A stretch of 64,000 nucleotides of DNA from Flavobacterium sp. HJ-32-4 (lineage in GTDB: Bacteria; Bacteroidota; Bacteroidia; Flavobacteriales; Flavobacteriaceae): NCBI RefSeq assembly GCF_022532105.1, contig NZ_CP092832.1, positions 1,116,001-1,180,000 of the forward strand, in the 5' to 3' direction. How positions within the stretch are numbered: the stretch's first letter is position 1; every line of letters begins with the position of its first letter. Position numbers and translations under genes: made by a program. This document shows positions 1 through 8,817 of this stretch, piece after piece. Under the pieces are notes generated by a model. That model was not told where the DNA came from. It made no database searches and saw nothing but the letters and a program-made list of their open reading frames with translations.

Positions 1-701
1 ACCAGGCGCAGGCCCGTGTTGACTACATCGACCCTACGATCATGAAGGCTGGAGAGACCGGCGGGCAAATCGATGTGTTTTACGATTTCGCCAAGGATAC
101 GCCGCTGGGAGGCAAATACGGTACGAAGATTGCCGCCAACGCCTCGAGTTGGTACAACCTTGCGGGCAATTACCGCTTCATTCCGGTCGATTACCACACG
201 AAATTCTTTGGAGTAGGACAGAAATACTACTCCGACTACAACCTCGAAATCCGCAAGCAATTGTCAGAGAAATGGCATTCGGCCTTCTATTACGTCAACC
301 AGTATTATGACCGGTTGTGGCAAGGGCAGGGAAGCGAAGTGGTGAAAACGAACATTTTGGACGCTGAGGTTACCTATAACTTTTCTGCCAGTCGTTCCAT
401 CCGCGTTGAGGGCGAACACATGTGGGCCGATGCCGACAAAAAGAACTGGGCGGGTGCTACCGTCGAGTTTAATGTAAATGACCACTATTCGTTTTATGTG
501 TGGGATATCTACAACTACGGCAACGACGACGAGAGCCAGCAAACCCACTATTACAATTTTGGCGGGTCGTATCGAAAAGGATCGACACGCCTGGCGCTCA
601 ACTATGGGCGGCAACGGGGCGGACTCGTGTGCGTCGGAGGCGTTTGTCGTTTCGTTCCGGAAAGCACCGGACTCACGATTTCGCTGAGTACGGCGTTTTA
701 A
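1..701 (+). CDS. Outer-membrane beta-barrel protein, C-terminal part (DUF6029-like)
   Basis: The reading frame is open from the left edge (first full codon at base 3), so the N-terminus lies outside the window; 232 residues are visible. The protein is rich in aromatic residues in alternating patterns, typical of transmembrane beta strands (for example YSDYNLEIRKQL, HSAFYYVNQYY, ATVEFNVNDHYSFYVW), and it ends with a terminal Phe (ISLSTAF), the usual outer-membrane barrel C-terminus. The pattern resembles the Bacteroidota DUF6029 family, a membership I infer from memory. A short GLVCVGGVCRF segment gives a possible disulfide near the end. No substrate can be deduced. Confidence 0.7.
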   Translation, partial: QAQARVDYIDPTIMKAGETGGQIDVFYDFAKDTPLGGKYGTKIAANASSWYNLAGNYRFIPVDYHTKFFGVGQKYYSDYNLEIRKQLSEKWHSAFYYVNQYYDRLWQGQGSEVVKTNILDAEVTYNFSASRSIRVEGEHMWADADKKNWAGATVEFNVNDHYSFYVWDIYNYGNDDESQQTHYYNFGGSYRKGSTRLALNYGRQRGGLVCVGGVCRFVPESTGLTISLSTAF

Positions 702-750
702 GGGGTAGTTTCAAGGGGCAAAGTGAGGCGTGACTTCCCATCTTTTTCCT

Positions 751-758
751 TACTTTTA
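751..758 (+). promoter_or_regulatory. Candidate -7 box for the ftsX operon
   Basis: TACTTTTA matches the Bacteroidota -7 consensus TANNTTTG at seven of eight positions and lies 17 nt before the ftsX ATG, between the stop of the upstream barrel gene and ftsX. Confidence 0.4.
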
Positions 759-775
759 CGCGAAATTCGTCGTCT

Positions 776-1651
776 ATGAGTTCGTCTTACGAAAAGTTCA
801 AGAAACGCAGGTTGATTTCCTCGTATTTCTCGGTAGTGCTGAGCATCTTCCTGGTGCTTTTCCTGTTGGGGATATTCGGTCTTTTCGTGCTGAATTCGAA
901 GCAACTGTCGGATCACTTCAAAGAGGAAATCCCGATGACGGTTTTCTTCAAGACCGAAGCGAACGACAGCGTGATCAACGCCTTCGCACAGGAAATGAAG
1001 ACCGCCCGGTTTGTGAAGTCGGCGACTTACGTCAGCAAAGAGGAGGCCGCCAAGATCATGATTGCCGATATTGGGGAGAACTTTATGGACTATCTCGGCG
1101 AGAATCCGCTGAAAAACTCCTTTGACATACGACTTAAGGCTTCTTACATACACGACGACAGTCTTCGTAAAATAGACGAACGGATCCGCAAGAACGAGAT
1201 GGTGGCCGATGTCGGATATGACAAAGTTTTGGTAAAACTCGCGTACGAGAATATCGAACAGATCAGTCTTTACATCTTAATCCTGGCGGGGGTGATGGCG
1301 ATTATTGCCATTCTCCTCATCAACGGATCCATCCGCCTGTCGATTTATTCCAACCGCTTTATCATCAAAACGATGCAGATGGTGGGGGCTACCAAAGCCT
1401 TCATTCGTCGACCGTTTATCGTGCGAAGTGTCACGCTGGGCGTCGTGGGCGCGCTGTTGGCCGTTGGCGCATTGGTGGCGACACTGTTATCGCTCGACTA
1501 CTATTTCCCGAACCTCGGATTGACCAACCAGCCGCTGGCATCGGCCCTGGTGTTGGTGGGTGTTCTGGTAGTGGGGGTGCTGATCGCATGGGTCAGTACG
1601 TTTTTCGCTACCCAACGCTACCTGAACCTTCGGACCGATGATTTATACTAA
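776..1651 (+). CDS. ftsX: Cell division protein FtsX
   Basis: FtsX is the ABC-type permease-like partner of FtsE. It sits in the inner membrane at the division site and activates peptidoglycan hydrolases through its periplasmic loop. The 291-residue protein has the FtsX layout: cytoplasmic N-terminus, first membrane segment at about residues 17-40, a periplasmic domain of about 120 residues, then three membrane segments (about 163-185, 210-235, 255-275). The cytoplasmic stretch SIYSNRFIIKTMQMVGATKA is the characteristic FtsX/MacB-type coupling region. ftsE is not adjacent, which is common in Flavobacteriaceae. It heads an operon-like run with DUF3098, uppP and truB. Confidence 0.93.
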   Translation: MSSSYEKFKKRRLISSYFSVVLSIFLVLFLLGIFGLFVLNSKQLSDHFKEEIPMTVFFKTEANDSVINAFAQEMKTARFVKSATYVSKEEAAKIMIADIGENFMDYLGENPLKNSFDIRLKASYIHDDSLRKIDERIRKNEMVADVGYDKVLVKLAYENIEQISLYILILAGVMAIIAILLINGSIRLSIYSNRFIIKTMQMVGATKAFIRRPFIVRSVTLGVVGALLAVGALVATLLSLDYYFPNLGLTNQPLASALVLVGVLVVGVLIAWVSTFFATQRYLNLRTDDLY

Positions 1652-1724
1652 AACCGCCGGAAGGGAGTTTTAACAACCAAATCGCGATTGCGCGGTATAT
1701 GCAAACCCGGATAACGAATCTATC

Positions 1725-1967
1725 ATGAACAACAAAGAACATAAACCCGAGTTCCTGTTCGAGAAAGTGAACTACAAGATCTTGCTGATCGGACTCGCGG
1801 TCATTACACTTGGCTTCATCCTGATGTCAGGGGGCGGCAGCGACGATCCCAACGTCTTCAGTGACAAGATTTTCGATTTTCGCCGGATCCGCCTGGCACC
1901 TGCCGTCGTGTTGATCGGATTCGGTATAATGATATATGCCATCCTCAAAAATCCGAAAAAGGCCTAA
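1725..1967 (+). CDS. DUF3098 small membrane protein
   Basis: This 80-residue protein has two membrane segments (about residues 18-36 and 56-74) joined by a short polar loop with SGGGSDDPNVFSDKIF. Sequence and position directly downstream of ftsX match the DUF3098 family of Bacteroidota, whose function is unknown. Its TAA stop abuts the uppP ATG with no gap, so the two are probably translationally coupled. The constant neighbourhood with ftsX and uppP suggests a cell-envelope role, which is inference only. Confidence 0.85.
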   Translation: MNNKEHKPEFLFEKVNYKILLIGLAVITLGFILMSGGGSDDPNVFSDKIFDFRRIRLAPAVVLIGFGIMIYAILKNPKKA

Positions 1968-2774
1968 ATGAACTTTTTTGAAGCCCTGATCCTTGCGATC
2001 ATCGAAGGCCTGACGGAGTACCTGCCGGTTTCTTCAACCGGACACATGATCTTCGCCAGTTCCTATTTCGGGATACAAGAAGACGATTTTGTAAAACTCT
2101 TCCAGGTAGGCATCCAGTTTGGCGCTATCCTGGCCGTAGTGGTGCTGTATTGGCGAAAGTTCCTCGACTTCACCCGTTTCCAATTCTATATCAAACTCGC
2201 ACTGGCCGTCGTACCGGCGCTGGTGCTCGGTTACCTTTTTGACGACGCCATCGATGCCGTGCTCGGGGATCCCATACCGATTGCCCTTGTGCTCATTGTC
2301 GGAGGCGTCGTATTATTGTTTGTAGACCGTCTTTTCCAGCAACCTGAAATCACCTCTGAAGAGGGCATTTCCATCCGACGCGCCGTCACCATTGGCGTGT
2401 GGCAATGCCTTGCGATGATGCCGGGCACCAGCCGTTCGGCCGCCTCGATTATCGGAGGTATGCAACAGAAACTCAACCGGCAAACGGCGGCGGAGTTTTC
2501 GTTTTTCCTGGCCGTGCCTACCATGCTCGCCGTGACGGTCTATTCGGTTTTTGTCAAAACCTATAAAACATCCGGGCTTAAAGGATACGAGTTGCTGACC
2601 CAATCGGGCGACAATCTCAAGATGTTCCTGTTTGGCAACGTAGCCGCCTTCATCGTCGCGCTGCTGGCGGTGAAGTTCTTCATTGGTGTCATCCGCAAAT
2701 ACGGCTTCCGTCCGTGGGGTTGGTACCGTATTATCGTCGGAGCGGTGTTGCTCGCCTATTTTTCCCTCGAATGA
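1968..2774 (+). CDS. uppP: Undecaprenyl-diphosphatase UppP (BacA type)
   Basis: UppP dephosphorylates undecaprenyl diphosphate at the membrane to regenerate the lipid carrier for peptidoglycan and O-antigen synthesis, and its level affects bacitracin resistance. The 268-residue polytopic protein contains both signature regions: EGLTEYLPVSSTGHM near residues 13-27 and MPGTSRSAASIIGG near residue 150, which together form the active site. Length is normal for the family. The start ATG directly follows the DUF3098 stop, and the 3' end overlaps the truB start by four bases (ATGA). Confidence 0.96.
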   Translation: MNFFEALILAIIEGLTEYLPVSSTGHMIFASSYFGIQEDDFVKLFQVGIQFGAILAVVVLYWRKFLDFTRFQFYIKLALAVVPALVLGYLFDDAIDAVLGDPIPIALVLIVGGVVLLFVDRLFQQPEITSEEGISIRRAVTIGVWQCLAMMPGTSRSAASIIGGMQQKLNRQTAAEFSFFLAVPTMLAVTVYSVFVKTYKTSGLKGYELLTQSGDNLKMFLFGNVAAFIVALLAVKFFIGVIRKYGFRPWGWYRIIVGAVLLAYFSLE

Positions 2775-3466
2775 CCACCGTCGAACAGTCGTTTACCGAA
2801 GGTCGTATCCTGTTGATCGACAAACCGCTGCATTGGTCGTCGTTCCAGGCGGTCAATAAGATCAAATGGGCGCTTAAAAAACACCTCGGACTCAAAAAAA
2901 TCAAGGTGGGCCACGCGGGTACACTCGATCCGCTGGCGTCGGGATTACTGATTGTGTGTACGGGTAAGGCGACGAAACAAATACAGGAATTGCAGGGACA
3001 GGAGAAGGAGTATACCGGTACCTTTCGTCTGGGCGCCACGACGCCGTCCTATGACCTCGAAACGGAAATCGATGCGGTATTTTCGACGTCGCACCTGACG
3101 GAAGACAGCATCCGTGAGGCCACACGTCAGTTTGTCGGGGAAATTGACCAGAAACCGCCTGTTTTTTCTGCCATCAAAAAAGATGGGAAGCGTTTATACG
3201 AACATGCCCGCGCGGGTGAAACGGTTGAAATTGCATTCCGAAAGACCACGATTTACGAATTCGAACTCACGCGCATCGAAATGCCGGATGTCGATTTCCG
3301 CGTGCGGTGTTCGAAAGGTACCTACATCCGTTCACTGGCCCACGATATGGGAGCCGCCCTGCAGTCGGGTGCCCATCTTACCGCATTGCGGCGTACCAAA
3401 AGTGGTGGTTTTTCTGTAGACGATGCGCTGTCGCCCGAGGGTTTTGTCGCGACGTTAGCGGAGTAG
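2771..3466 (+). CDS. truB: tRNA pseudouridine(55) synthase TruB
   Basis: TruB isomerises U55 to pseudouridine in the T-loop of tRNAs. The start was taken at MTTVEQSF because this ATG overlaps the uppP stop as ATGA; an upstream in-frame start would lie well inside uppP. The 231-residue protein has the catalytic motif GHAGTLDPLASGLL with Asp53, the KPxHWSSFQ N-terminal motif, and RCSKGTYIRSLAHDMG. It is shorter than the E. coli enzyme (314 residues) because the C-terminal extension is reduced. Its last 12 bases overlap the 3' end of the convergent thioredoxin-fold gene. Confidence 0.95.
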   Translation: MTTVEQSFTEGRILLIDKPLHWSSFQAVNKIKWALKKHLGLKKIKVGHAGTLDPLASGLLIVCTGKATKQIQELQGQEKEYTGTFRLGATTPSYDLETEIDAVFSTSHLTEDSIREATRQFVGEIDQKPPVFSAIKKDGKRLYEHARAGETVEIAFRKTTIYEFELTRIEMPDVDFRVRCSKGTYIRSLAHDMGAALQSGAHLTALRRTKSGGFSVDDALSPEGFVATLAE

Positions 3467-4057
3467 CGCTGCGATTTCCTCCTGCGTCGACGTTCCTTTG
3501 TCGTGCAAATACCACAGTTGTAAGTCGGTCTTTCCCGCCTCGTCAAACACGCCATGTGCTGCTTTGTAGTCGCGCACGAGTTGGGCAGCGGGTTCCGGTC
3601 GCGGTCCCCAGGTTGCCACGACGGTTTTGGTTTCGTTATCCAGGATGAGGAGTTTAGGGATGGAACGCGTGCCATTCGTAAGATAGGCGTCCATCAGTTC
3701 CGGATGTTGGTCGCGAAACACGATTTTCAGTTCGATTTTGTCGGATGCCAATGCCATTTTGTGCATCACCGGAAGCAACTGCGCGGCATCGCCACACCAG
3801 CCTTCCGAAAGGACGAGCCAGGTATACGAATGGGTAAGGTGTTGCAGTTTTGTAGCCACAGCGTCTTCCAACTGCACCGTTTTTTGCAGCCTGTTCATAC
3901 GGGTTTCGTTGAGTTGGGAATAGTGCACCAGCGCGTCTGACTGGACGTTGCCGGTCGCTTTTCCCTCAGCGAGCAGGGCCGTAACCGTTTCGCGATACTG
4001 CGCATAGGTCTGGGCCTTTAACAAGCTGTTGGCAATAAGGGCATCCATAATTTGCAT
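3455..4057 (-). CDS. Thioredoxin-family protein with a single-Cys WCGD site
   Basis: This 200-residue protein has a thioredoxin fold: a helical N-terminal region of about 75 residues, the strand TWLVLSEGWCGDA (Cys88), and the cis-Pro segment RSIPKL. The usual WCxxC active site is reduced to WCGD, so a classical dithiol exchange is not possible with this motif alone; the pattern fits the Thioredoxin_9-type cytosolic proteins of Firmicutes and Bacteroidota. No signal peptide is seen. The start was set at MQIMDALI because the -7 box (4075-4082) lies inside the longer reading frame; MDALIANS at 4048 is an alternative. Substrate unknown. Confidence 0.8.
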   Translation of the reverse strand: MQIMDALIANSLLKAQTYAQYRETVTALLAEGKATGNVQSDALVHYSQLNETRMNRLQKTVQLEDAVATKLQHLTHSYTWLVLSEGWCGDAAQLLPVMHKMALASDKIELKIVFRDQHPELMDAYLTNGTRSIPKLLILDNETKTVVATWGPRPEPAAQLVRDYKAAHGVFDEAGKTDLQLWYLHDKGTSTQEEIAALLR

Positions 4058-4064
4058 AGTTTTG
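4057..4064 (+). promoter_or_regulatory. -7 box for the patatin gene
   Basis: TAGTTTTG is a full match to TANNTTTG, 40 nt before the patatin ATG. It overlaps the start region of the divergent thioredoxin-fold gene. Confidence 0.5.
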
Positions 4065-4074
4065 TTTGGCGTTG

Positions 4075-4082
4075 CGAAGGTA
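4075..4082 (-). promoter_or_regulatory. -7 box for the thioredoxin-fold gene
   Basis: On the minus strand this reads TACCTTCG, one mismatch from TANNTTTG, 17 nt before the chosen ATG at 4057. Confidence 0.4.
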
Positions 4083-4104
4083 CGAATATGCACATCATCC
4101 GACT

Positions 4105-4899
4105 ATGACCTCTACATACAAACACATCGGTCTTACCCTGTCTGGCGGCGGCACGAAAGGACTCGCCCACGCCGGGGTGCTCAAATATCTTGACGATCAT
4201 GGATTTACGCCCTCGCAGATCGCCGGGTCAAGCGCCGGTGCCATCGTTGGTGCGTTGTATGCCTTCGGTCAGACGCCCGAGCAGATACTGGAGTTCTTCA
4301 AGTCGATTTACTTTTTTCACTGGCGGCATTTTACACTGAAGAAACCCGGACTTATCGATTCGCATTCCTTCCAGCCCTATTTCAATACGATTTTTGGCGA
4401 TACGCGCATCGGCGACCTTCCGTTGAAGCTGCATATCACGGCGACGGATATGGTGAAAGGCAAACTACGTATTTTCGGCCCGGAGACCCGCATTACCGAT
4501 GCGGTGCTGGCGTCGGCTGCCGTGCCCGGCATGATGTGTCCGTATGAAATTGACGGCAATCTGTATTCCGACGGCGGCATCCTCAACCACTTTCCGGCCG
4601 ATGTACTGCAGGGACGGTGTGACCATTTGATCGGGGTGTATGTGAGCCCGGTGCAGGATATCGAAGCCAAAGACCTCAATTCGATTAAATCAGTGATGTC
4701 GCGTGCCGTCGAATTATTGACAGCGCATTCCAATACACAGAAATTTAACCTGTGCGACCGCATCATCATCCCCGAAGGGCTGTGGCAATTCGGCACCTTT
4801 GAAACCAATAAAGCCAAGATGGATGCCATTTTCGAATCGGGTTACCAGGCCGCGATTGCGTCTTTTGAGGCCGAGACCAAAAATGCGGTATCGCTTTAG
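4105..4899 (+). CDS. Patatin-like phospholipase family protein
   Basis: This 264-residue protein has the full patatin catalytic set: oxyanion-hole motif SGGGTKG (residues 13-19), nucleophile elbow GSSAG with Ser43, and the catalytic Asp156 in YSDGGILNHFP. These proteins are lipid acyl hydrolases; without a signal peptide it is expected to be cytoplasmic or membrane-associated. The start was placed at MTSTYKHIGL, just upstream of the first strand of the fold, downstream of a consensus -7 box. The closest bacterial group is the RssA-type cytoplasmic patatins. Substrate is not deducible. Confidence 0.9.
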   Translation: MTSTYKHIGLTLSGGGTKGLAHAGVLKYLDDHGFTPSQIAGSSAGAIVGALYAFGQTPEQILEFFKSIYFFHWRHFTLKKPGLIDSHSFQPYFNTIFGDTRIGDLPLKLHITATDMVKGKLRIFGPETRITDAVLASAAVPGMMCPYEIDGNLYSDGGILNHFPADVLQGRCDHLIGVYVSPVQDIEAKDLNSIKSVMSRAVELLTAHSNTQKFNLCDRIIIPEGLWQFGTFETNKAKMDAIFESGYQAAIASFEAETKNAVSL

Positions 4900-4918
4900 C
4901 GGAAAAAAGGGAATGTAC

Positions 4919-4926
4919 TATATTTG
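4919..4926 (+). promoter_or_regulatory. -7 box for pyrH-frr
   Basis: TATATTTG, a full consensus match, lies 45 nt upstream of the pyrH ATG at 4972. Confidence 0.6.
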
Positions 4927-4971
4927 CACAACAAAAATCGGATGCCCCGGCATCCAAACGGTAATCCCCTG

Positions 4972-5679
4972 ATGAAATACAAAAGAATTCTCCTAAAGCT
5001 CAGCGGCGAGGCACTGATGGGTGACCGTCAATACGGTATCGACCCGTTACGGCTGGCGGAGTACGCAGACGATATCAAGAAAGTACATGACCTCGGTGTT
5101 GAGATCGCCATCGTAATCGGTGGTGGCAACATCTTCCGCGGTGTTGCCGGGGCCAGTAATGGAATGGATCGCGTGCAGGGGGATTATATGGGGATGCTCG
5201 CCACGGTCATCAACGGCATGGCGCTTCAGGGTGCCCTGGAAGACAAAGGCATGCAGACGCGTTTGCAGACCGCCCTCAAGATCGAAGCGATTGCAGAACC
5301 CTACATCAAGCGTCGCGCGGTGCGTCATCTTGAGAAAGGACGTATCGTTATCTTCGGAGCCGGTACGGGTAACCCGTATTTTACGACCGACACGGCTGCC
5401 GTTTTGCGGGGTGTTGAAATCCATGCGGATGTCATCCTGAAAGGAACCCGCGTCGATGGTATCTACACCGCGGATCCTGAGAAAGACCCGAATGCGGTGA
5501 AGTTCGAACACATTACCTTCGAAGACGTCCTCAGCAAAGGCCTGAACGTAATGGATACTACCGCCTTTACCCTGAGCCAGGAAAACCGCCTGCCGATTGT
5601 GGTATTTGATATGAACAAAAAAGACAACCTCCTCAAGATTTGCGAAGGCAGCAATGTGGGGACGGTGGTAAGTATATAA
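4972..5679 (+). CDS. pyrH: UMP kinase PyrH
   Basis: PyrH phosphorylates UMP to UDP in pyrimidine nucleotide synthesis and belongs to the amino acid kinase family. The 235-residue protein shows [14 protein letters not shown] at the N-terminus, the phosphate-binding [23 protein letters not shown] and the ADP-binding [17 protein letters not shown]. The start at MKYKRILLK gives the normal family length; upstream in-frame codons run into the promoter. frr follows after 8 nt, the conserved pyrH-frr pairing. Confidence 0.97.
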   Translation: MKYKRILLKLSGEALMGDRQYGIDPLRLAEYADDIKKVHDLGVEIAIVIGGGNIFRGVAGASNGMDRVQGDYMGMLATVINGMALQGALEDKGMQTRLQTALKIEAIAEPYIKRRAVRHLEKGRIVIFGAGTGNPYFTTDTAAVLRGVEIHADVILKGTRVDGIYTADPEKDPNAVKFEHITFEDVLSKGLNVMDTTAFTLSQENRLPIVVFDMNKKDNLLKICEGSNVGTVVSI

Positions 5680-5687
5680 TCAAGAAA

Positions 5688-6248
5688 ATGGAAGAGATCG
5701 ATTTTATCCTGGAAAGCACCGAGGAGTCAATGGCCGCCAGCGTCGCCCACCTCGAGAAATCATTCCTGAACATCCGCGCCGGAAAGGCGAGTCCGGCTAT
5801 GCTGGGCAGTGTGTTTGTCGATTATTACGGTTCTTCGACACCCCTGTCGCAGGTAGCGAACATCAGTGTTCCGGATGCCCGCACCCTCACCATCCAGCCG
5901 TGGGAAAAGAACATGTTGGGCCCAATCGAAAAGGCCATCATGGTCGCGAACATTGGCTTCAACCCGATGAACAACGGAGACGTCATCATCATCAGCGTTC
6001 CGCCGTTGACGGAAGAGCGTCGCCGTGACCTGGTGAAACAGGCGAAGATTGAGTCGGAAGACACGAAAGTCAGTATCCGCAACGCCCGCCAGGAGGCCAA
6101 CAAAGAAATCAAGAAACTTGAAAAAGAAGGCACGTCGGAAGACCTGTGCAAGAATGCGGAAGCGGAAGTGCAGGAACTCACGAACAACTTCATCAAAAAG
6201 GTCGACGAGCATCTCGCCATCAAAGAGGCGGAGATCATGAAAGTCTAA
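5688..6248 (+). CDS. frr: Ribosome recycling factor
   Basis: RRF splits post-termination ribosomes together with EF-G. The 186-residue protein is the usual length and has the conserved segments HLEKSFLNIRAGKASPAML, TLTIQPWEKNMLGPIEKAI, and PPLTEERRRDLVKQAK. The start at MEEIDFIL was chosen because it gives the standard N-terminus just after the pyrH stop. A strong intrinsic terminator follows 21 nt after the stop. Confidence 0.97.
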   Translation: MEEIDFILESTEESMAASVAHLEKSFLNIRAGKASPAMLGSVFVDYYGSSTPLSQVANISVPDARTLTIQPWEKNMLGPIEKAIMVANIGFNPMNNGDVIIISVPPLTEERRRDLVKQAKIESEDTKVSIRNARQEANKEIKKLEKEGTSEDLCKNAEAEVQELTNNFIKKVDEHLAIKEAEIMKV

Positions 6249-6269
6249 AACGCCTTTCCCCTACACATT

Positions 6270-6291
6270 ATCCGCTTCGGCGGATTTTTTT
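6270..6291 (+). terminator. Intrinsic terminator after frr
   Basis: A perfect 6-bp stem (ATCCGC/GCGGAT) with a TTCG tetraloop is followed by a run of seven T. Confidence 0.85.
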
Positions 6292-6296
6292 ATCCG

Positions 6297-6304
6297 TATT
6301 TTTG
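6297..6304 (+). promoter_or_regulatory. -7 box for the DUF5686 gene
   Basis: TATTTTTG, a full match to TANNTTTG, lies six nt after the frr terminator and 20 nt before the ATG at 6325. Confidence 0.55.
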
Positions 6305-6324
6305 ACGTATCGCCGCGCCCACAT

Positions 6325-8817
6325 ATGAAACAACTGCTCTTCTTTCTATTCCTTCCCCTTTTGGCCCAGGCCCAGATTGTGGTGAAGGGAGCAGTAACCG
6401 ATGCGGCCACTGACGCGCCACTGGCTTTTGCGAACGTGTCGGCAAACGGACGCCCGGTAGCCATCACCGATGTCGATGGTCGCTTCCGTGTCGATTTGGC
6501 GGCGCCGGTCGAGTTGGTCTTTTCGTACCCCGGCTATCGACTGCAGCGGGCCCGACCCGAAAGCGCCAACAGCTATTTCAATATCCGTCTGGCACCTGAA
6601 ACCGGCGAAACGGGCCGGGAGGCCGCCAAAAATGCCAACGTCGCCGCCAATTCGGTGGTACGGCTGGTCATCGAGCGGCGCAACCAAAACGACCCACAAA
6701 AGCGACTGGCGAGTTACCGTTTCAATGCGTACAACAAACTGGTTGTCACGGCGGAACCCGATTCTATCGATGATCGCATCGGCCAGCACACCGTTTCCCG
6801 TCGCGGACGGAAGGAGGTGGAGCCTGATTCGACGGTGTATAAGTTCCGGCAGTTGATGGACAAACAACACCTCTACCTCATGGAGCGGGCGTCGCGTTTT
6901 GAATATGCGGCAGGCCGGCTCAAGGAAACGGTCCTGGGCGCGCGGATGGCCGGTTTTCGGCAACCCGTATATGAAGTCATTGGCTTTACGCAACAGTCGT
7001 ATTCTATCTACGATCCGGAGTATGACCTGATGGAAACGCGTTACCGAAGTCCGTTAGCGGAGAACGCGCCACGCTACTACTATTACAAACTTCTTGATAC
7101 CACCGACATTGGCGGACGCCCGGCCTACGTGCTGTACTTCCGGTCGAAGAAAGACACGCCCAAGCGGCCAGTGCTGCGCGGCCTACTGTATATCGATACC
7201 GAAACCTACGGCGTCGCAAAGGCCGTCATGCGCGTAAAAGGGATCGTGAATTTACGGGCCACGCATGACTTTCATTTTTTGGAGGATAAGGGAATATGGT
7301 TCCCGACCGGAAGTGAGTTCCGCATCGACAAAGGCACCAATGATGAACCCATCCGGATATTGGGCGAGACCGTCACCTTCGATCCCTCGCCCGACAGTGA
7401 ACGCCATCGAAAATTACAGCCGTCTGACTATACCTTCGTGCAATCGGCGACGACGTATTACGGACTCGAATATGACGTGCCCGTTGACATCCGGCGCACT
7501 GCCGTTTCGATTGACATACGGGATTCCGCCATCGACCGCGATACGGCTTTTTGGGATGCCTTCCGACGCGACACATTGGACGCCCGCAGCCGCGAAACCT
7601 ATCACGCGCTGGACCGGCTTTCGAAGAAACGGCAGATCGAGCGAAAGTTCCGGATCGGAAAGAAAATCATCAATGGGTATCTTCCGGTTGGGCCGGTCGA
7701 CCTCGATCTTCGGTATTTGCTCAGCTATAACAATTATGAGGGATTTCGGTTTGGGGTCGGAGGCGTCACGAACGAACGACTGTCGCCCTTTTACCGGATG
7801 GATGGTTATATTGCGGATGGTACGAAAGACGGACAAATGAAATACAGCCTGGGAGGTGCCGCCCGCGTGGGGAAGTTCTCGGGTTCGTGGATGGGAGTGA
7901 ATTATACCGACGACATCCGGGAGATTGCGAGTACGTCGTTTGCCATTGACAAACGGGTGTTCAAGATCTATGATCCGCGACCTATCAACATCAGTACATT
8001 TTACAACCACAAGACGTGGCGGGGTTACATCGAAACGCGTATCATCCCCAAGACCGAGAGCATCTGGCAATTGCAGCACAGTGACGTCCGGCCGCTGTTT
8101 GGCTATGAATTCGTTACCAATGGCCAGACCTATAGCCGGTATACGCTTACGACCGCTTCCCTTGCCCTTCAATGGAATCCGTTCAGTGATTATATGCAGA
8201 CGCCGACGGGCCGTCTTGAGATCGAGAAACGCTATCCGCAGTTTACGTTCCAGGTGACGCGGTCGATGAAAGGGTTTTGGGACAGCGATTTTTCGTTTAT
8301 GAAGTTCGACTTCCGTACGGAGTATGAAATTCCGTACCTCGACGGACAGCGGTCTTCGTTTTTGTTGACGGCGGGCTATGCCAACGGCGATGTGCCGCTT
8401 ACGCATCTCTATAACACCTCTCCGAACAACCTCACGAAAGACCGGCTTTTGCAACGGATTACCATCGCGGGCAAGAACAGTTTTGAGACGATGTATTTCA
8501 ATGAATTCTTCTCCAGCCGCTACGTCACGTTCCAGGTAAAGCATGGTCTGCGCCGCATTCGGTTGGCCCGTAAGGTCAAGCCGTCGCTCGTGTTTGTATC
8601 GCGCATGGCCTATGGTTCGATGCAACGGCCCTGGCAGCATGTGGGCATTGCGTATAAGACGCTGGAACGAGGGTTTTTCGAGTCGGGCCTGGAACTCAAT
8701 AAGATTTACTCGGGATTGGGGCTTACCGCATTTTACCGATACGGTCCCAACCAATTGCCCCGCATGGAAGACAATCTGGCCGTCAAACTCAGCTTCTCGC
8801 TTGATCTGGGTTTTTAA
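6325..8817 (+). CDS. DUF5686 / carboxypeptidase-like regulatory domain outer-membrane protein
   Basis: This 830-residue exported protein has a signal peptide (MKQLLFFLFLPLLAQAQ), then a CarboxypepD_reg-like domain (about residues 19-95, with KGAVTDAATDAPLAFANV and DVDGRFRVDL), then a long DUF5686 region. The C-terminal half is rich in aromatic beta strands and ends with LSFSLDLGF, consistent with an outer-membrane barrel. The architecture is widespread in Bacteroidota and its function is unknown. It has its own promoter and its stop codon interlocks with that of the convergent SMR gene (bases 8814-8817 shared). Confidence 0.88.
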   Translation: MKQLLFFLFLPLLAQAQIVVKGAVTDAATDAPLAFANVSANGRPVAITDVDGRFRVDLAAPVELVFSYPGYRLQRARPESANSYFNIRLAPETGETGREAAKNANVAANSVVRLVIERRNQNDPQKRLASYRFNAYNKLVVTAEPDSIDDRIGQHTVSRRGRKEVEPDSTVYKFRQLMDKQHLYLMERASRFEYAAGRLKETVLGARMAGFRQPVYEVIGFTQQSYSIYDPEYDLMETRYRSPLAENAPRYYYYKLLDTTDIGGRPAYVLYFRSKKDTPKRPVLRGLLYIDTETYGVAKAVMRVKGIVNLRATHDFHFLEDKGIWFPTGSEFRIDKGTNDEPIRILGETVTFDPSPDSERHRKLQPSDYTFVQSATTYYGLEYDVPVDIRRTAVSIDIRDSAIDRDTAFWDAFRRDTLDARSRETYHALDRLSKKRQIERKFRIGKKIINGYLPVGPVDLDLRYLLSYNNYEGFRFGVGGVTNERLSPFYRMDGYIADGTKDGQMKYSLGGAARVGKFSGSWMGVNYTDDIREIASTSFAIDKRVFKIYDPRPINISTFYNHKTWRGYIETRIIPKTESIWQLQHSDVRPLFGYEFVTNGQTYSRYTLTTASLALQWNPFSDYMQTPTGRLEIEKRYPQFTFQVTRSMKGFWDSDFSFMKFDFRTEYEIPYLDGQRSSFLLTAGYANGDVPLTHLYNTSPNNLTKDRLLQRITIAGKNSFETMYFNEFFSSRYVTFQVKHGLRRIRLARKVKPSLVFVSRMAYGSMQRPWQHVGIAYKTLERGFFESGLELNKIYSGLGLTAFYRYGPNQLPRMEDNLAVKLSFSLDLGF

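Noticed and set aside
7414..8754. A 446-codon open frame on the - strand
   Set aside because: Antisense shadow of the DUF5686 gene, with no recognisable motif.
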